Shown here piece by piece: positions 33,115 through 42,403 of a DNA stretch of 64,000 nucleotides. A program made the translations under genes and the position numbers. The stretch is taken from NCBI GenBank assembly GCA_949152475.1, contig OX424564.1:868001-932000 (forward strand). Reading direction: 5' to 3'. The notes beneath the pieces were generated by a model. That model made no database searches. It saw only the letters and a program-made list of their open reading frames with translations, and was not told the DNA's origin. Positions within the stretch are counted from its first letter, which is position 1. Each line of letters starts with the position of its first letter. This DNA is from Terebella lapidaria (taxonomy: Eukaryota; Annelida; Polychaeta; Terebellida; Terebellidae).

Positions 33115-33849
33115 TGTGGCGATTTTGCCCTAAGCACGCGGCAGGTGATTGTAAACATAAAAGCCATTTATGTGGCCTTTCTGTACTTGGCCTTGTTTTG
33201 ACATGCTCCGTTCGAGCGTGCGTTGCCACGGCGACGTATTGTAATTTACGCTCCAGTAAACTATAACAATGGATCGATTTAACCTCGCGTGCGCCCTGCA
33301 GTTTCTGGTGTATTATATACACACTGGAAGCGACTCGTTCGAGGAGATTGTCCAAGATCGAGACTAGGACGCACACGAGGCTCGCCATGAGCTTTGTGTT
33401 CCCTGGGTCTGAGTAGTGGGCTCCTAGAGCCCTGGGGACGATTTCCGTGGGGAGGCCCGGGCTGGGAGAGACGAGTTGCTGACTCGGGGGCCTTCGGCCC
33501 TGTGGATCGCCAGCTCTCTCCCTTCCCGGGACATGTGACAGAGGCTCTGGCCAGCATGTCGGACTGTACGGGGTTCCGTCCCCGAGGCAGACCGCGGCTC
33601 GCCAGGCCCCGCCAGTTAACACCGTGGTGATGAACCAGTTTCTGAACGGTGTCCGTAGGCCTGGGAGTGTCGGGTGGGCTGTTACCTGGTTACCGTTAAT
33701 GATGAAGTAGTTACCGTGTCCGCCGCGACCTCCGGTGAGCGGCCCTGCCGCGAGGATCCGGAATAGCGGATGCGCGTCCGCAAGGACTCGGATGAGAGAG
33801 GACTATCCTCGAGGATCCCGAAGAGCGGACGGTAGTCAATAACTTTACA
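33115..33849 (+). repeat. 5' LTR of the gypsy element
   Basis: TGTGGCGATTTTGCCC…AACTTTACA, 735 bp. A TATA-like TGTATTATATAC lies around 33,310. Short inverted ends TGT…ACA. Confidence 0.93.
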
Positions 33850-33850
33850 T

Positions 33851-33868
33851 TGGTGCCGTGACCAGGAT
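33851..33868 (+). promoter_or_regulatory. Primer-binding site
   Basis: TGGTGCCGTGACCAGGAT begins one base after the LTR. Its first 12 bases are complementary to the 3' end of a typical tRNA-His (…GTCACGGCACCA), then it diverges. The family primes minus-strand synthesis from a host tRNA. Confidence 0.7.
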
Positions 33869-33963
33869 CAGTCCGACAGTGTTCCATCGCAGCCTACCGT
33901 CACAGTGTTGTCGCCTCCTTAGTCCCTGGGGATCGCCCGCTCCTCAAGGACGTCTCGAAAAAA

Positions 33964-36180
33964 ATGACGAGAGCGAAAGAGAAGGCCAAAGATAAGGCCG
34001 ATGAATCCAAGGGGAGGGATAAGGGTGGAAGTGTCGCGGACCACACCCGGTCACGCGACAGCCCCCGTGAGACGTCTCCGGACGACTCCGGCGGCCGGAA
34101 GGAACGCGCGGAAACCTCCGTGGACAAGACCCCGTCCGCGGAGACGACTCCGGCGTCCCTGGCTCCGTCTTCGGACGTAGAGTCGGGCCCCGCGGGGCCG
34201 CAGCAGGAGTTGCCGTCAAGGCCGGACCTTGACGTGTTAGGCGCGGTGGGTGGAGCTGGCAACGGCTCTACGCCGCGCCCGCCCGCGCCCAGAACAGATC
34301 CGTGGCAATCGGCACCCTTCCATAAGACGCCTTCGAGCGTCCGGAATCGAGCGCCGATGCATGCGGGTCCTTCTGGACGAGCGGACCAGTCTTACCAGAT
34401 GCCGCACCCGGCCGGGTGGGCTCCCTCGCGGGCCTCTGGCATGGGTTCTGGTCGGTCCGCACCGGGCAGTGTGGTGGATCAGCTCACCGACGCACTTGGT
34501 GAGCTGGCTCCCCTCGGGCGCTATGACCGCGCCCGGTCGCCCCATCAGGGACGATCAGACCGGCGGAACCGCTCCCCTTCTCCGCTGTCACAAGGCAACT
34601 TGGGGCCTTTGACGGAGAGGGAGAGGTGGCTGATTTCCGAGGCGCTTGTACTGTTCAAGCGGAATCAGCTGCATTCGAGCGTTGACCCGTCGGTCACCCT
34701 AAGTCCGGGGATGTCTGGGCCAGTAGCCCCTCCCCAAGTCCTGCCGAGTCCGCAGGCGCCAGTGGCCCCCGCAATGGGACCCGCGCCTGCCCCGCGGCTC
34801 GGAGGCACCACGTTGGCGACCGCGTCGACCGTTCCGACGGTTGGAGCGCAAGCCGCGTGGTCGACTTACCCTGGCACGTACAGTGTGTCGGACGGGCAGT
34901 GGCAACAGGCGGCTTCGGCCCCAAGCTTTGCCGCCCCTTCTGGAGCCTACCCAGTAGGTTCGATGGGAGCCCCGCCCGCACCTAGCCAGAGTGGGTTTTC
35001 AGCGGGAATGATCCCGGCGGCAAACGTGAGCTTCCCTGCTCCTATGTCCGCGGCGTCGATGTTTGCTCCGGCAGACTCCGCCGCAGGCGTGGGAAGCGCG
35101 CGGAACTTGCCGCAGTACACGGACGACCCCGGAGCCGGGACCGCACGTCGGGCGCGTAACAAACGCGATGACGGGCCCGACCACTCTTCGTGGCGGAAAC
35201 GGTTCAACGGGGATAACGCCGACTTGGAGGACTACTTGCTCCAGGTATGGCGTACCGCCGTGTACGAAGGATGGTCCCAGCCTGAGGCTGGACACGTCCT
35301 CGCGGGGAGCCTGGAAGGGAAAGCTCTCCGCGTGATGCCGTGTCTGCCGGTAGGAACAGTGACGTTCGGCGAGGTTGCTCGTCAACTTCGCCTGCTGTTC
35401 CCGCCGACGACCAATCGGCGGCAGTCTGAACGAGAGTTCAAGGCGCGTATCCGCCAGCCGACTGAGTCCGTGACAGACTATGCGTACGGCTTACGCATAC
35501 TCGGCCGGAAAGCCTTTCCGGACATGGACTCCAGACGGTTCGAGACGATGCTGATCGATCAGTTCATCGATGGCCAGCCTTACCACCTAGCGTACGGGCT
35601 GGCCACCCATGAAAAGCGATCGATGGAGGAGGCGATAGACTCCGCGCTTGCGCTTGAGATGGCTGTCCGTCCTAGACAGTTGCCTCCAGCCTCGGCTCCG
35701 GCCCCGGCTGTGCCCGCGCAGGTGGCGACTCCTCCTCCGGTCAAGGCATCGCAGGTGACCCCGTGGCAGGACCCGGTCGTCCGGGAACCCACCAGGGAAC
35801 CTACCCAGCAGTGGGTTAGTGCGCCGGCACCCTCTACAGGGGCGCCCGCACCTGCGGCACCGGTCGCCGCGCCGCACTCGCCTTCGGACGAGTGCGACAT
35901 AGAGGAATACGACCTCGGCGCCGCGCAGATGATTGCGCACTGCGCCGGGCTCGAAGCTCCGGGAGCCGCAGAATGTTGCGCGTTCACCTCCGGACCAGCT
36001 CAGAACCGTCCCTGCTACTTCTGCGGAAAGCAGGGACACTTTTGGCTGAAGTGTCCGGAGTTGTTGGAACGCCTGCGGTCGCGCGGATACCAGGGAGCTC
36101 TCCCTGGCCCGCAACGGAGGAATTCCTTCCGGTCTGGTCCTCCGGGACAGCAGAATCGGAACCCGCGGCAGGGAAACTAG
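33964..36180 (+). CDS. Gag of the gypsy element
   Basis: 738 codons from an ATG 115 bp after the LTR. The N-terminal ~390 residues are Pro/Ser/Ala-rich and disordered. A Ty3-type capsid-like region follows (around residues 405-540: WRKRFNGDNADLEDYLL…, LEGKALRVMPCL, FKARIRQPTESVTDYAYGLR). Near the end there is one CCHC zinc knuckle, CYFCGKQGHFWLKC (near residue 680). The family packages its RNA in Gag particles in the cytoplasm. The frame overlaps that of pol, a layout for which the family is known to use frameshift read-through. Confidence 0.88.
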   Translation: MTRAKEKAKDKADESKGRDKGGSVADHTRSRDSPRETSPDDSGGRKERAETSVDKTPSAETTPASLAPSSDVESGPAGPQQELPSRPDLDVLGAVGGAGNGSTPRPPAPRTDPWQSAPFHKTPSSVRNRAPMHAGPSGRADQSYQMPHPAGWAPSRASGMGSGRSAPGSVVDQLTDALGELAPLGRYDRARSPHQGRSDRRNRSPSPLSQGNLGPLTERERWLISEALVLFKRNQLHSSVDPSVTLSPGMSGPVAPPQVLPSPQAPVAPAMGPAPAPRLGGTTLATASTVPTVGAQAAWSTYPGTYSVSDGQWQQAASAPSFAAPSGAYPVGSMGAPPAPSQSGFSAGMIPAANVSFPAPMSAASMFAPADSAAGVGSARNLPQYTDDPGAGTARRARNKRDDGPDHSSWRKRFNGDNADLEDYLLQVWRTAVYEGWSQPEAGHVLAGSLEGKALRVMPCLPVGTVTFGEVARQLRLLFPPTTNRRQSEREFKARIRQPTESVTDYAYGLRILGRKAFPDMDSRRFETMLIDQFIDGQPYHLAYGLATHEKRSMEEAIDSALALEMAVRPRQLPPASAPAPAVPAQVATPPPVKASQVTPWQDPVVREPTREPTQQWVSAPAPSTGAPAPAAPVAAPHSPSDECDIEEYDLGAAQMIAHCAGLEAPGAAECCAFTSGPAQNRPCYFCGKQGHFWLKCPELLERLRSRGYQGALPGPQRRNSFRSGPPGQQNRNPRQGN

Positions 36181-39100
36181 ATCCGGACGTGGTGGCGACC
36201 AACACTGCGTCCGGGGATAGTTGTTCGGTGGCAAACGATGCCGCCCCACCCGCTGATGAGCAGGACGGACCCCAAGTGGATATGACTTCTCCGGAAGTAG
36301 TCCTTGGAGACCAGTCTAGCTCCTCCGCGGCTGAGGCGGATGGCGAGGACTCCGTAGATGAGCCCAGCGCGTGCGAAAGGTATCGCCCGACCTGCGCGCT
36401 GGTGAGGGACCCCTGCTGGTACCTGCCCCTGTCCTTCGGACGGGAGCCGGTCCGGTTCCTCATAGACTCAGGCTCGGAGGTGACCCTCGTGGCCGCCGGA
36501 ACGTTTAGGAAGGAGCCCGCACTCCGCAACCTTGAGTTGCGAGATCCCGGACCATACAAGCTCTACGGAGCGGGAGACAACCGCATCCGTATCCATGGCA
36601 TCATCGATCTGCCTATTACCCTTGGGGACAAGGTGTATCTGACAGAGGCGATCGTGGCGGATATCGGAGCGGCCGGGATAATTGGGATGAATTTCCTACG
36701 GGTCCACCGGGTGATTGCCAACTTTAGCGCTGGCGAGTTCCGGATGGGAGAGGACACACACTTCCTCTTCCGCTCGGGCCCGATGCATTCATTCCAGATG
36801 CGGACATCGCGCACTGTAGTAGTGCCGCCGATGAGTGAGATGATCATCGAGACGAGGCCGCGGCGTCCCCGCATGCCCCTCGATGGTCGTCCGTGTATAG
36901 TGCAACCCGTGAGCAGTTTCGCCGCAGGAACTGGGCTCGTGCTGGGTGGGGCCCTGGTCATGTCCAACCCCCGCGCGATGCCCATCCTTGTGGTGAATCC
37001 TACGGATGCTCCGATTGTACTGAAGCGCGGATGCATAGCAGCTACTGCTATTCCCGCGGCTTCGAGTCGTGTCATCCCCGACGATCCGGTCTGCCGCGCT
37101 GCGTGCGCGGCGGCGGCCGCCGGAGATGATCCGTTCACCCTGCCGGACCATTTGGAATCTCGGGTTCCGAAGGACCGGCTGGATGAAGAGCAGCGCCAAG
37201 CGCTCCGCAGACTGCTACGGCAGTATGCGGATGTGTTCATGGGTCCTGATGGTGCGGTTGGCAAGACTGACGTCGCCAAGCACCGCATCGACCTCGTGGA
37301 CGAGCGTCCTCTCAAGCAGCGTCTTCGTCGGGCAGCAATAGTGCACCAAGAGGTCATAGACCAGGAGGTGCAAAAGATGCTCGACTTGGACATCATCGAA
37401 CCCAGTGACAGCCCTTGGGCCAGTCCGGTGGTTATGGTGAAGAAGAAGGACGGCTCGTGGAGGTTCTGCGTGGACTATCGGAAACTCAACGATGCCACGC
37501 GGAAGGACTCATATCCTCTCCCGCACATTGAGGATACCTTCGATGCCCTGGCCGGGTCGCACTATTTCTGTGCTCTGGATCTGGCCTCCGGGTATTGGCA
37601 GGTGGAGATGGAGGAGAGTGATCGGGCGAAGACTGCCTTCGTTACCAAGAACGGGCTCTACCAATTCAAGGTAATGCCGTTCGGGCTCTGTAACGCACCA
37701 GCGACGTTCGAGCGCCTCATGGAGATGGTACTCAAAGGGTTCCTCTGGAAGCGATGTATGGTCTACATCGACGATGTCGTCGTGTATGGCCGGTCGTTCG
37801 AGGAAACCCTCACCAACCTCCAGATGGTGCTCCATCGCATCCGCGGAGCAGGGCTTAAATTGAAGCCAAGTAAGTGCGAGCTATTCGCGCAGGAAATCCT
37901 GTACTTGGGCTTCATGGTAACGGGCACCGGAGTGAGACCAGACCCCGCAAAGGTGGCGGCCGTGCAGAAATGGCCTCCGCCATGTAACGTGGCGGACGTG
38001 AGGTCCTTCTTGGGCTTCGCGAGCTACCACCGCAGGTTTATTCGCGGCTTTGCGGAGATCGCGCGTCCCCTTACTATCCTCACGGAAAAGGGCGCCGATT
38101 TTGTTTGGTCCGCCGAGCAGGCTAACGCCTTCTCGGGACTCCGGCAGGCCTTGGTAGTGGCCCCGGTGCTGCGGCACCCTCGTCCGGACTGCGAGTTCAT
38201 CTTGGACACCGACGCGAGTAACTTCGCGCTCGGCGGTGTCCTCTCGCAGATCGTGGACGGGCAAGAGCGGGTAGTAGCTTATGCGAGTGTGGCCTTGAGC
38301 CGCTCTCAAATGAACTACTGTACCACTCATCGCGAGTTGCTCGCGGTGGTTACGATGACCAAGCGCTTCCGGCACTATTTGTTGGGACGCCATTTCCGTT
38401 TGCGGACGGATCATAGTTCGCTGAGATGGCTCCTCAACTATAGTGAGGCCGATGGCTTGGTGGCGCGGTGGCTCGTCAAACTCCAAGAGTATGACATGCA
38501 GATAGAGCACCGCGCTGGTAAGTTGCACGGCAACGCGGACGGCCTGTCCCGTTGTCATAAGTGCAAGAATCCGGGTTGTGCAGGGATGGCACCATTCCAG
38601 CAAGCCGCGGATTCGTCCTCAGACTCGGAATTGGACGTTCCGGGGAGACCGCAGGCCGCCGCCCCCTCTAACAACACGGCGGCCGGAGCGTCTAGGGCTC
38701 ATCTCCGCGCGCGGACCCGCCGATATCGGCGAGGGCGTCCCGCATATGAAGCGGAGGTGCGGCTCAGCTCCAGCGAGTCTTCCTCGAGTCCAGCGGTGTA
38801 CTCCTCGTGGGTACCCTCGTCCTCTGGAGAGTCTGAGTATGAGCGGTCCTTGCCCCCTGTGGTGATGGCCGCTGCGGCGCAGCCGGACGCGACGGATGAG
38901 GAGCCTAATTACTTGGGTGGCTACTCTCCGGCGCAGATAGCTGCGGCGCAGAGAGCTGACAGAGCTCTGGCACCGGTAATCACAGCCCTTGAGGCCGGCC
39001 AGAAGCCCTCGAAGGATGAGCGGAAGACCTACAGGGAGGAGACCTTGTCTCTAGTATCTCAGTGGGAACGACTCTCCTTGAGGGATGGCCTCTTATACCG

Positions 39101-40487
39101 GCGCTATGAGCCACCGACCCCACTGCCTCCAATATGGCAGTTGGTGCTTCCGGCGGAGCTGCGGAAAGAAGTACTCCACCAGTTGCATGACCTCCGGGTG
39201 ACCGGTCACTTGGGAATCCGGAGGACCGTCCATAGGCTACAACAGCGCTTTCATTGGCCTGGTAGCGGCTTGGACGTGCAACGGTGGTGCGCAGCCTGCC
39301 CTCGGTGTCAAGCTCGCAAAGGAGTCCCGACTCCTGGCCGCCACCCCTTAACCACGGTTAAGGCGGGCGCGCCGTTTGATCGGATAGCTCTGGATATACT
39401 GGATACCCACCGGGTCACCCCGCGCGGTTTCCGGTACATCCTGGTGATATCCGACTATTTTACCAAGTATACCGACGCCTACCCACTGCGCCGCCAGACT
39501 GCGGACGAGGTAGCTCGGTTGTTGGTGAATAGATGGGTGGTGTACCATGGGGTACCTAAACAGGTACATTCGGATCAGGGCACGCAATTTGAGAGCAACC
39601 TGTTCCGGAACCTAGCACAGATGCTAGGGAGTACCAAGGTGCGTACCACCCCCTACAGGCCCCAGTCTGATGGCCAGGTCGAACGCTTTAATCGATCGGT
39701 CCTCAACATGCTGGCGGCCTTTGTGAATGATCGTGCGAATGATTGGGATGACCACCTCCCGTATGTCTTAATGGCATACAGGTCGTCGGTCCACTCTTCG
39801 ACCGGAGTTACTCCGCACGCGATGTTGTACGGCCGGGAGTTAAATTTGCCCGTGGATATTATGTATCCAACTGCGGCAGAGACCGGCGCAGTACCCCAGT
39901 GCGGTCCGGAGTACGTGGAGTGGATTCGCCGCGCCCTGGCGAACGCCCATGATTTCGCGCGCGCGCGCCTGGACAAGTCTGCCCTCCGGCAGAAGCGAGG
40001 CTATGACGCCCATGCTAAGGGTAGGCCAGCTTTTGCGGAAGGCGACAAGGTGCGCTACTATTATCCGCCGCTTAAGCAAGGCAATAAATTTGCTAAGCCG
40101 TGGATAGGCCCGTTTACCGTACTGAAACAGGTGACAGATGTGGACTACCGGATCCGGAGGGATTCCGATCCGGACAGGGTTCTGGTTGTCCATATCGATA
40201 ATCTGAAGAAGTACGAGGGCCCGCTGGTCATGGATCCGCTAATTCAAGATGCGGAACCGGATGATGCTCCCGTATGGGATCCGTCCGGTCAGCATCCGCG
40301 GACTCCGGACGAGCGTGTGCGCCGTATGGTGGGCCTCCCGGACCTCTCTGACCCGTCAGATGATGGGCTGGGTGGCTATCAGCCAGATGACGGCGATCCG
40401 CAGGTACCTCCACTCCCTCCAGTACCTGCGGATGACGGGCGGCCACGCCGGAAACCACGTGCGCCAGCCCGGTATGGGTGGGAATAA
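35892..40487 (+). CDS. Pol of the gypsy element (protease, RT, RNase H, integrase)
   Basis: Long open frame overlapping the end of gag in another frame. Domains in order: aspartic protease with FLIDSGSEVTLV; reverse transcriptase with the catalytic box YIDDVVVY and KKKDGSWRFCVDYRKLN; RNase H starting ILDTDASNFALGG; an integrase HHCC zinc finger (GHLGIRRTVHRL … CAACPRCQARKG); the DDE core (ALDILDT, HSDQGTQFES, SDGQVERFNR); and a C-terminal GPF module (KPWIGPFTVLKQV). RT-RNase H before integrase places it in Ty3/gypsy (Metaviridae). I see no chromodomain. The first ATG may not be used, since expression in the family is by read-through from gag. Confidence 0.93.
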   Translation: MRHRGIRPRRRADDCALRRARSSGSRRMLRVHLRTSSEPSLLLLRKAGTLLAEVSGVVGTPAVARIPGSSPWPATEEFLPVWSSGTAESEPAAGKLDPDVVATNTASGDSCSVANDAAPPADEQDGPQVDMTSPEVVLGDQSSSSAAEADGEDSVDEPSACERYRPTCALVRDPCWYLPLSFGREPVRFLIDSGSEVTLVAAGTFRKEPALRNLELRDPGPYKLYGAGDNRIRIHGIIDLPITLGDKVYLTEAIVADIGAAGIIGMNFLRVHRVIANFSAGEFRMGEDTHFLFRSGPMHSFQMRTSRTVVVPPMSEMIIETRPRRPRMPLDGRPCIVQPVSSFAAGTGLVLGGALVMSNPRAMPILVVNPTDAPIVLKRGCIAATAIPAASSRVIPDDPVCRAACAAAAAGDDPFTLPDHLESRVPKDRLDEEQRQALRRLLRQYADVFMGPDGAVGKTDVAKHRIDLVDERPLKQRLRRAAIVHQEVIDQEVQKMLDLDIIEPSDSPWASPVVMVKKKDGSWRFCVDYRKLNDATRKDSYPLPHIEDTFDALAGSHYFCALDLASGYWQVEMEESDRAKTAFVTKNGLYQFKVMPFGLCNAPATFERLMEMVLKGFLWKRCMVYIDDVVVYGRSFEETLTNLQMVLHRIRGAGLKLKPSKCELFAQEILYLGFMVTGTGVRPDPAKVAAVQKWPPPCNVADVRSFLGFASYHRRFIRGFAEIARPLTILTEKGADFVWSAEQANAFSGLRQALVVAPVLRHPRPDCEFILDTDASNFALGGVLSQIVDGQERVVAYASVALSRSQMNYCTTHRELLAVVTMTKRFRHYLLGRHFRLRTDHSSLRWLLNYSEADGLVARWLVKLQEYDMQIEHRAGKLHGNADGLSRCHKCKNPGCAGMAPFQQAADSSSDSELDVPGRPQAAAPSNNTAAGASRAHLRARTRRYRRGRPAYEAEVRLSSSESSSSPAVYSSWVPSSSGESEYERSLPPVVMAAAAQPDATDEEPNYLGGYSPAQIAAAQRADRALAPVITALEAGQKPSKDERKTYREETLSLVSQWERLSLRDGLLYRRYEPPTPLPPIWQLVLPAELRKEVLHQLHDLRVTGHLGIRRTVHRLQQRFHWPGSGLDVQRWCAACPRCQARKGVPTPGRHPLTTVKAGAPFDRIALDILDTHRVTPRGFRYILVISDYFTKYTDAYPLRRQTADEVARLLVNRWVVYHGVPKQVHSDQGTQFESNLFRNLAQMLGSTKVRTTPYRPQSDGQVERFNRSVLNMLAAFVNDRANDWDDHLPYVLMAYRSSVHSSTGVTPHAMLYGRELNLPVDIMYPTAAETGAVPQCGPEYVEWIRRALANAHDFARARLDKSALRQKRGYDAHAKGRPAFAEGDKVRYYYPPLKQGNKFAKPWIGPFTVLKQVTDVDYRIRRDSDPDRVLVVHIDNLKKYEGPLVMDPLIQDAEPDDAPVWDPSGQHPRTPDERVRRMVGLPDLSDPSDDGLGGYQPDDGDPQVPPLPPVPADDGRPRRKPRAPARYGWE

Positions 40488-42403
40488 CCTTCCGCCCATG
40501 CGGATGCGTCTGCGGTACCCGTCTATCATACTACGGACGGGTTTTAGGTCGTTCCGTGAGAGTCCGCACGACTTACCTCCGCGGGTGGCTACTTTGTGGC
40601 CATCTTCGGAGTTGAGGTCCGCGGAGACTTTCATGTCGTAACGCCGCCGCTCCGCATCCGCCCTCCTGTAGTTTCTAGCGCCAGGGACGTGCGGATGGCC
40701 AGTCCGCACCTTGTGGACGGCTGTCCGGCGTAATCCGTACAACGGTTACGCTGGCCGGACGAATTTACTGATTCGGCCGGACGCCCCTGGTCCCGGGACA
40801 ACCTCTTATATGGCCAGACTGAGGTTGGGATTTACGTCCGCTACGGGAGAAGCGTCTTCCCACGGATTTGGGGAACTGGCTCTGGACGCGGGGATAGTGT
40901 CCGCCGATGAGGGCTGATGTCCGCGGTTCGTCCGCGTGACTCGTCCGGCGTCCGCGGCGCTTTAAGATGACGCACTTCGGTGTAGTTATCCCCCGTGAGC
41001 CACTACTGTAATTGCGGTTATAGTAGATTAAGGTTTCTTACGGCAGGAAACCGACTATCCATTATGATAATGGAGCGGTTGTTAAGTCCGCGTGTGCGGA
41101 CCAGCCGCGGCAGCGGGTGACGCTCGTTCTCGTCCGGATCGTACCTTATAATACGCGGTCCGGCCGGAATGACCGGAACCCCGGCCTCCTTCTAAGAAGG
41201 GGGTCGTATATTACATGCGCAACACTTGTGGTGGCTTCTAATTCCAATTTCATCTTCATTGGATAAGGGCAATACGCCGTACAATGGTAGACGTCCGGCC
41301 TGGACTCCGTCCGCGGGCAGCCCCGGACGTCCGCCGGCTATTGCTTTCACCATCTTTGGGCGCCTCTGGATTGGGCGCCGGTATGAAGGGTTCGCCCCCT
41401 AACCAGTGCGGTTATGGACCATGCCGGCTCCGCGTCTAAATCTATTGGCTCCGCGCTCCGGTAGTCGTTTGAGGAGGCTCTGGGCTGGACCGGGCACCGC
41501 TCCGCGGCCGGGCAGTACGTCGGGGATGCTAGTGGGCGCTTTGCAAACGCCCATAGGGCGCCCGATTGTCTGTCCGGACGTCATGGGTATGTCCGATCGC
41601 CCTGTAAGCGTGCCAGCGGCTATGGGGAGTGATTTTGTTTATTTTTCCATCTCATTTATTATTTATGGGAGGATTATAAGCCACAAGTGTGTGCGTGTTT
41701 CCCGTGGAAATGCTATTCTTACTCATTTATCCCATATATGAGAAAGTTTAGTGATATATCTTTTCCCTGGTGCAATAGAGAGTAAGAAATCGGGAGATTT
41801 CTGCTTTCGCAAGAGGGGTGTAGGAGATTGTGTACATTGTATCGAAGGCTGTATGCCGTGATCTATGAAAAGCATGCAAGCGGTGGTGGATTTATTTTCA
41901 TTGCTGCTTGAGCGGTGTTAAATTTTTATTTATCGCTGCTGATAGGGTGACATAATCGTAACACCCACAAGTAGTTTGGCTTTTTGATACATTGTATACA
42001 ATCTTTAACCTGCGAGGGTGATTAACTTCACGTCATTGATCGCCAGTGCGAAAGCTATTGCTAATGACTGCTGTTAATTACTGTAGTATTTTAGCGGGTT
42101 CCCCCGGGATGGCTTGTGTACACAAGCCACCCGTATACATGGCATGAAAGGAGTCACCGGGGGGAGATGCGTGTATGGGAATGCGGGAATGTAAAACGTC
42201 CTTTTGTCTGTCGATCGGGTAGATGCAGTGAATAGACGTTTCCACGGGAACGCGTCATACGATGCGTGTGCAGTATAACTGCCAACACTTGATGCCTATA
42301 ATCGATGTAACTCGACACCTTCTCGTCATTCAAGCGCTCGGCACTGGTGGAGACGGATCTGCGGATCTGACTCCCAGTGTTTAGAGCGATTAGAGCGCTT
42401 GAA
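40488..42403 (+). other. Long non-coding gap between pol and ORF3
   Basis: About 1.9 kb with no credible frame. It is GC-rich and CCG/GGA-rich up to about 41,630, then turns AT-rich (41,635-42,100) before the GC-rich ORF3. It could hold a splice acceptor or internal promoter for ORF3, as known for downstream genes of other LTR elements; none was identified with confidence. Confidence 0.6.

Noticed and set aside
36563-38603. Long minus-strand frames under pol (277 and 240 codons)
   Set aside because: Antisense shadows of a GC-rich coding region with no recognisable motifs.
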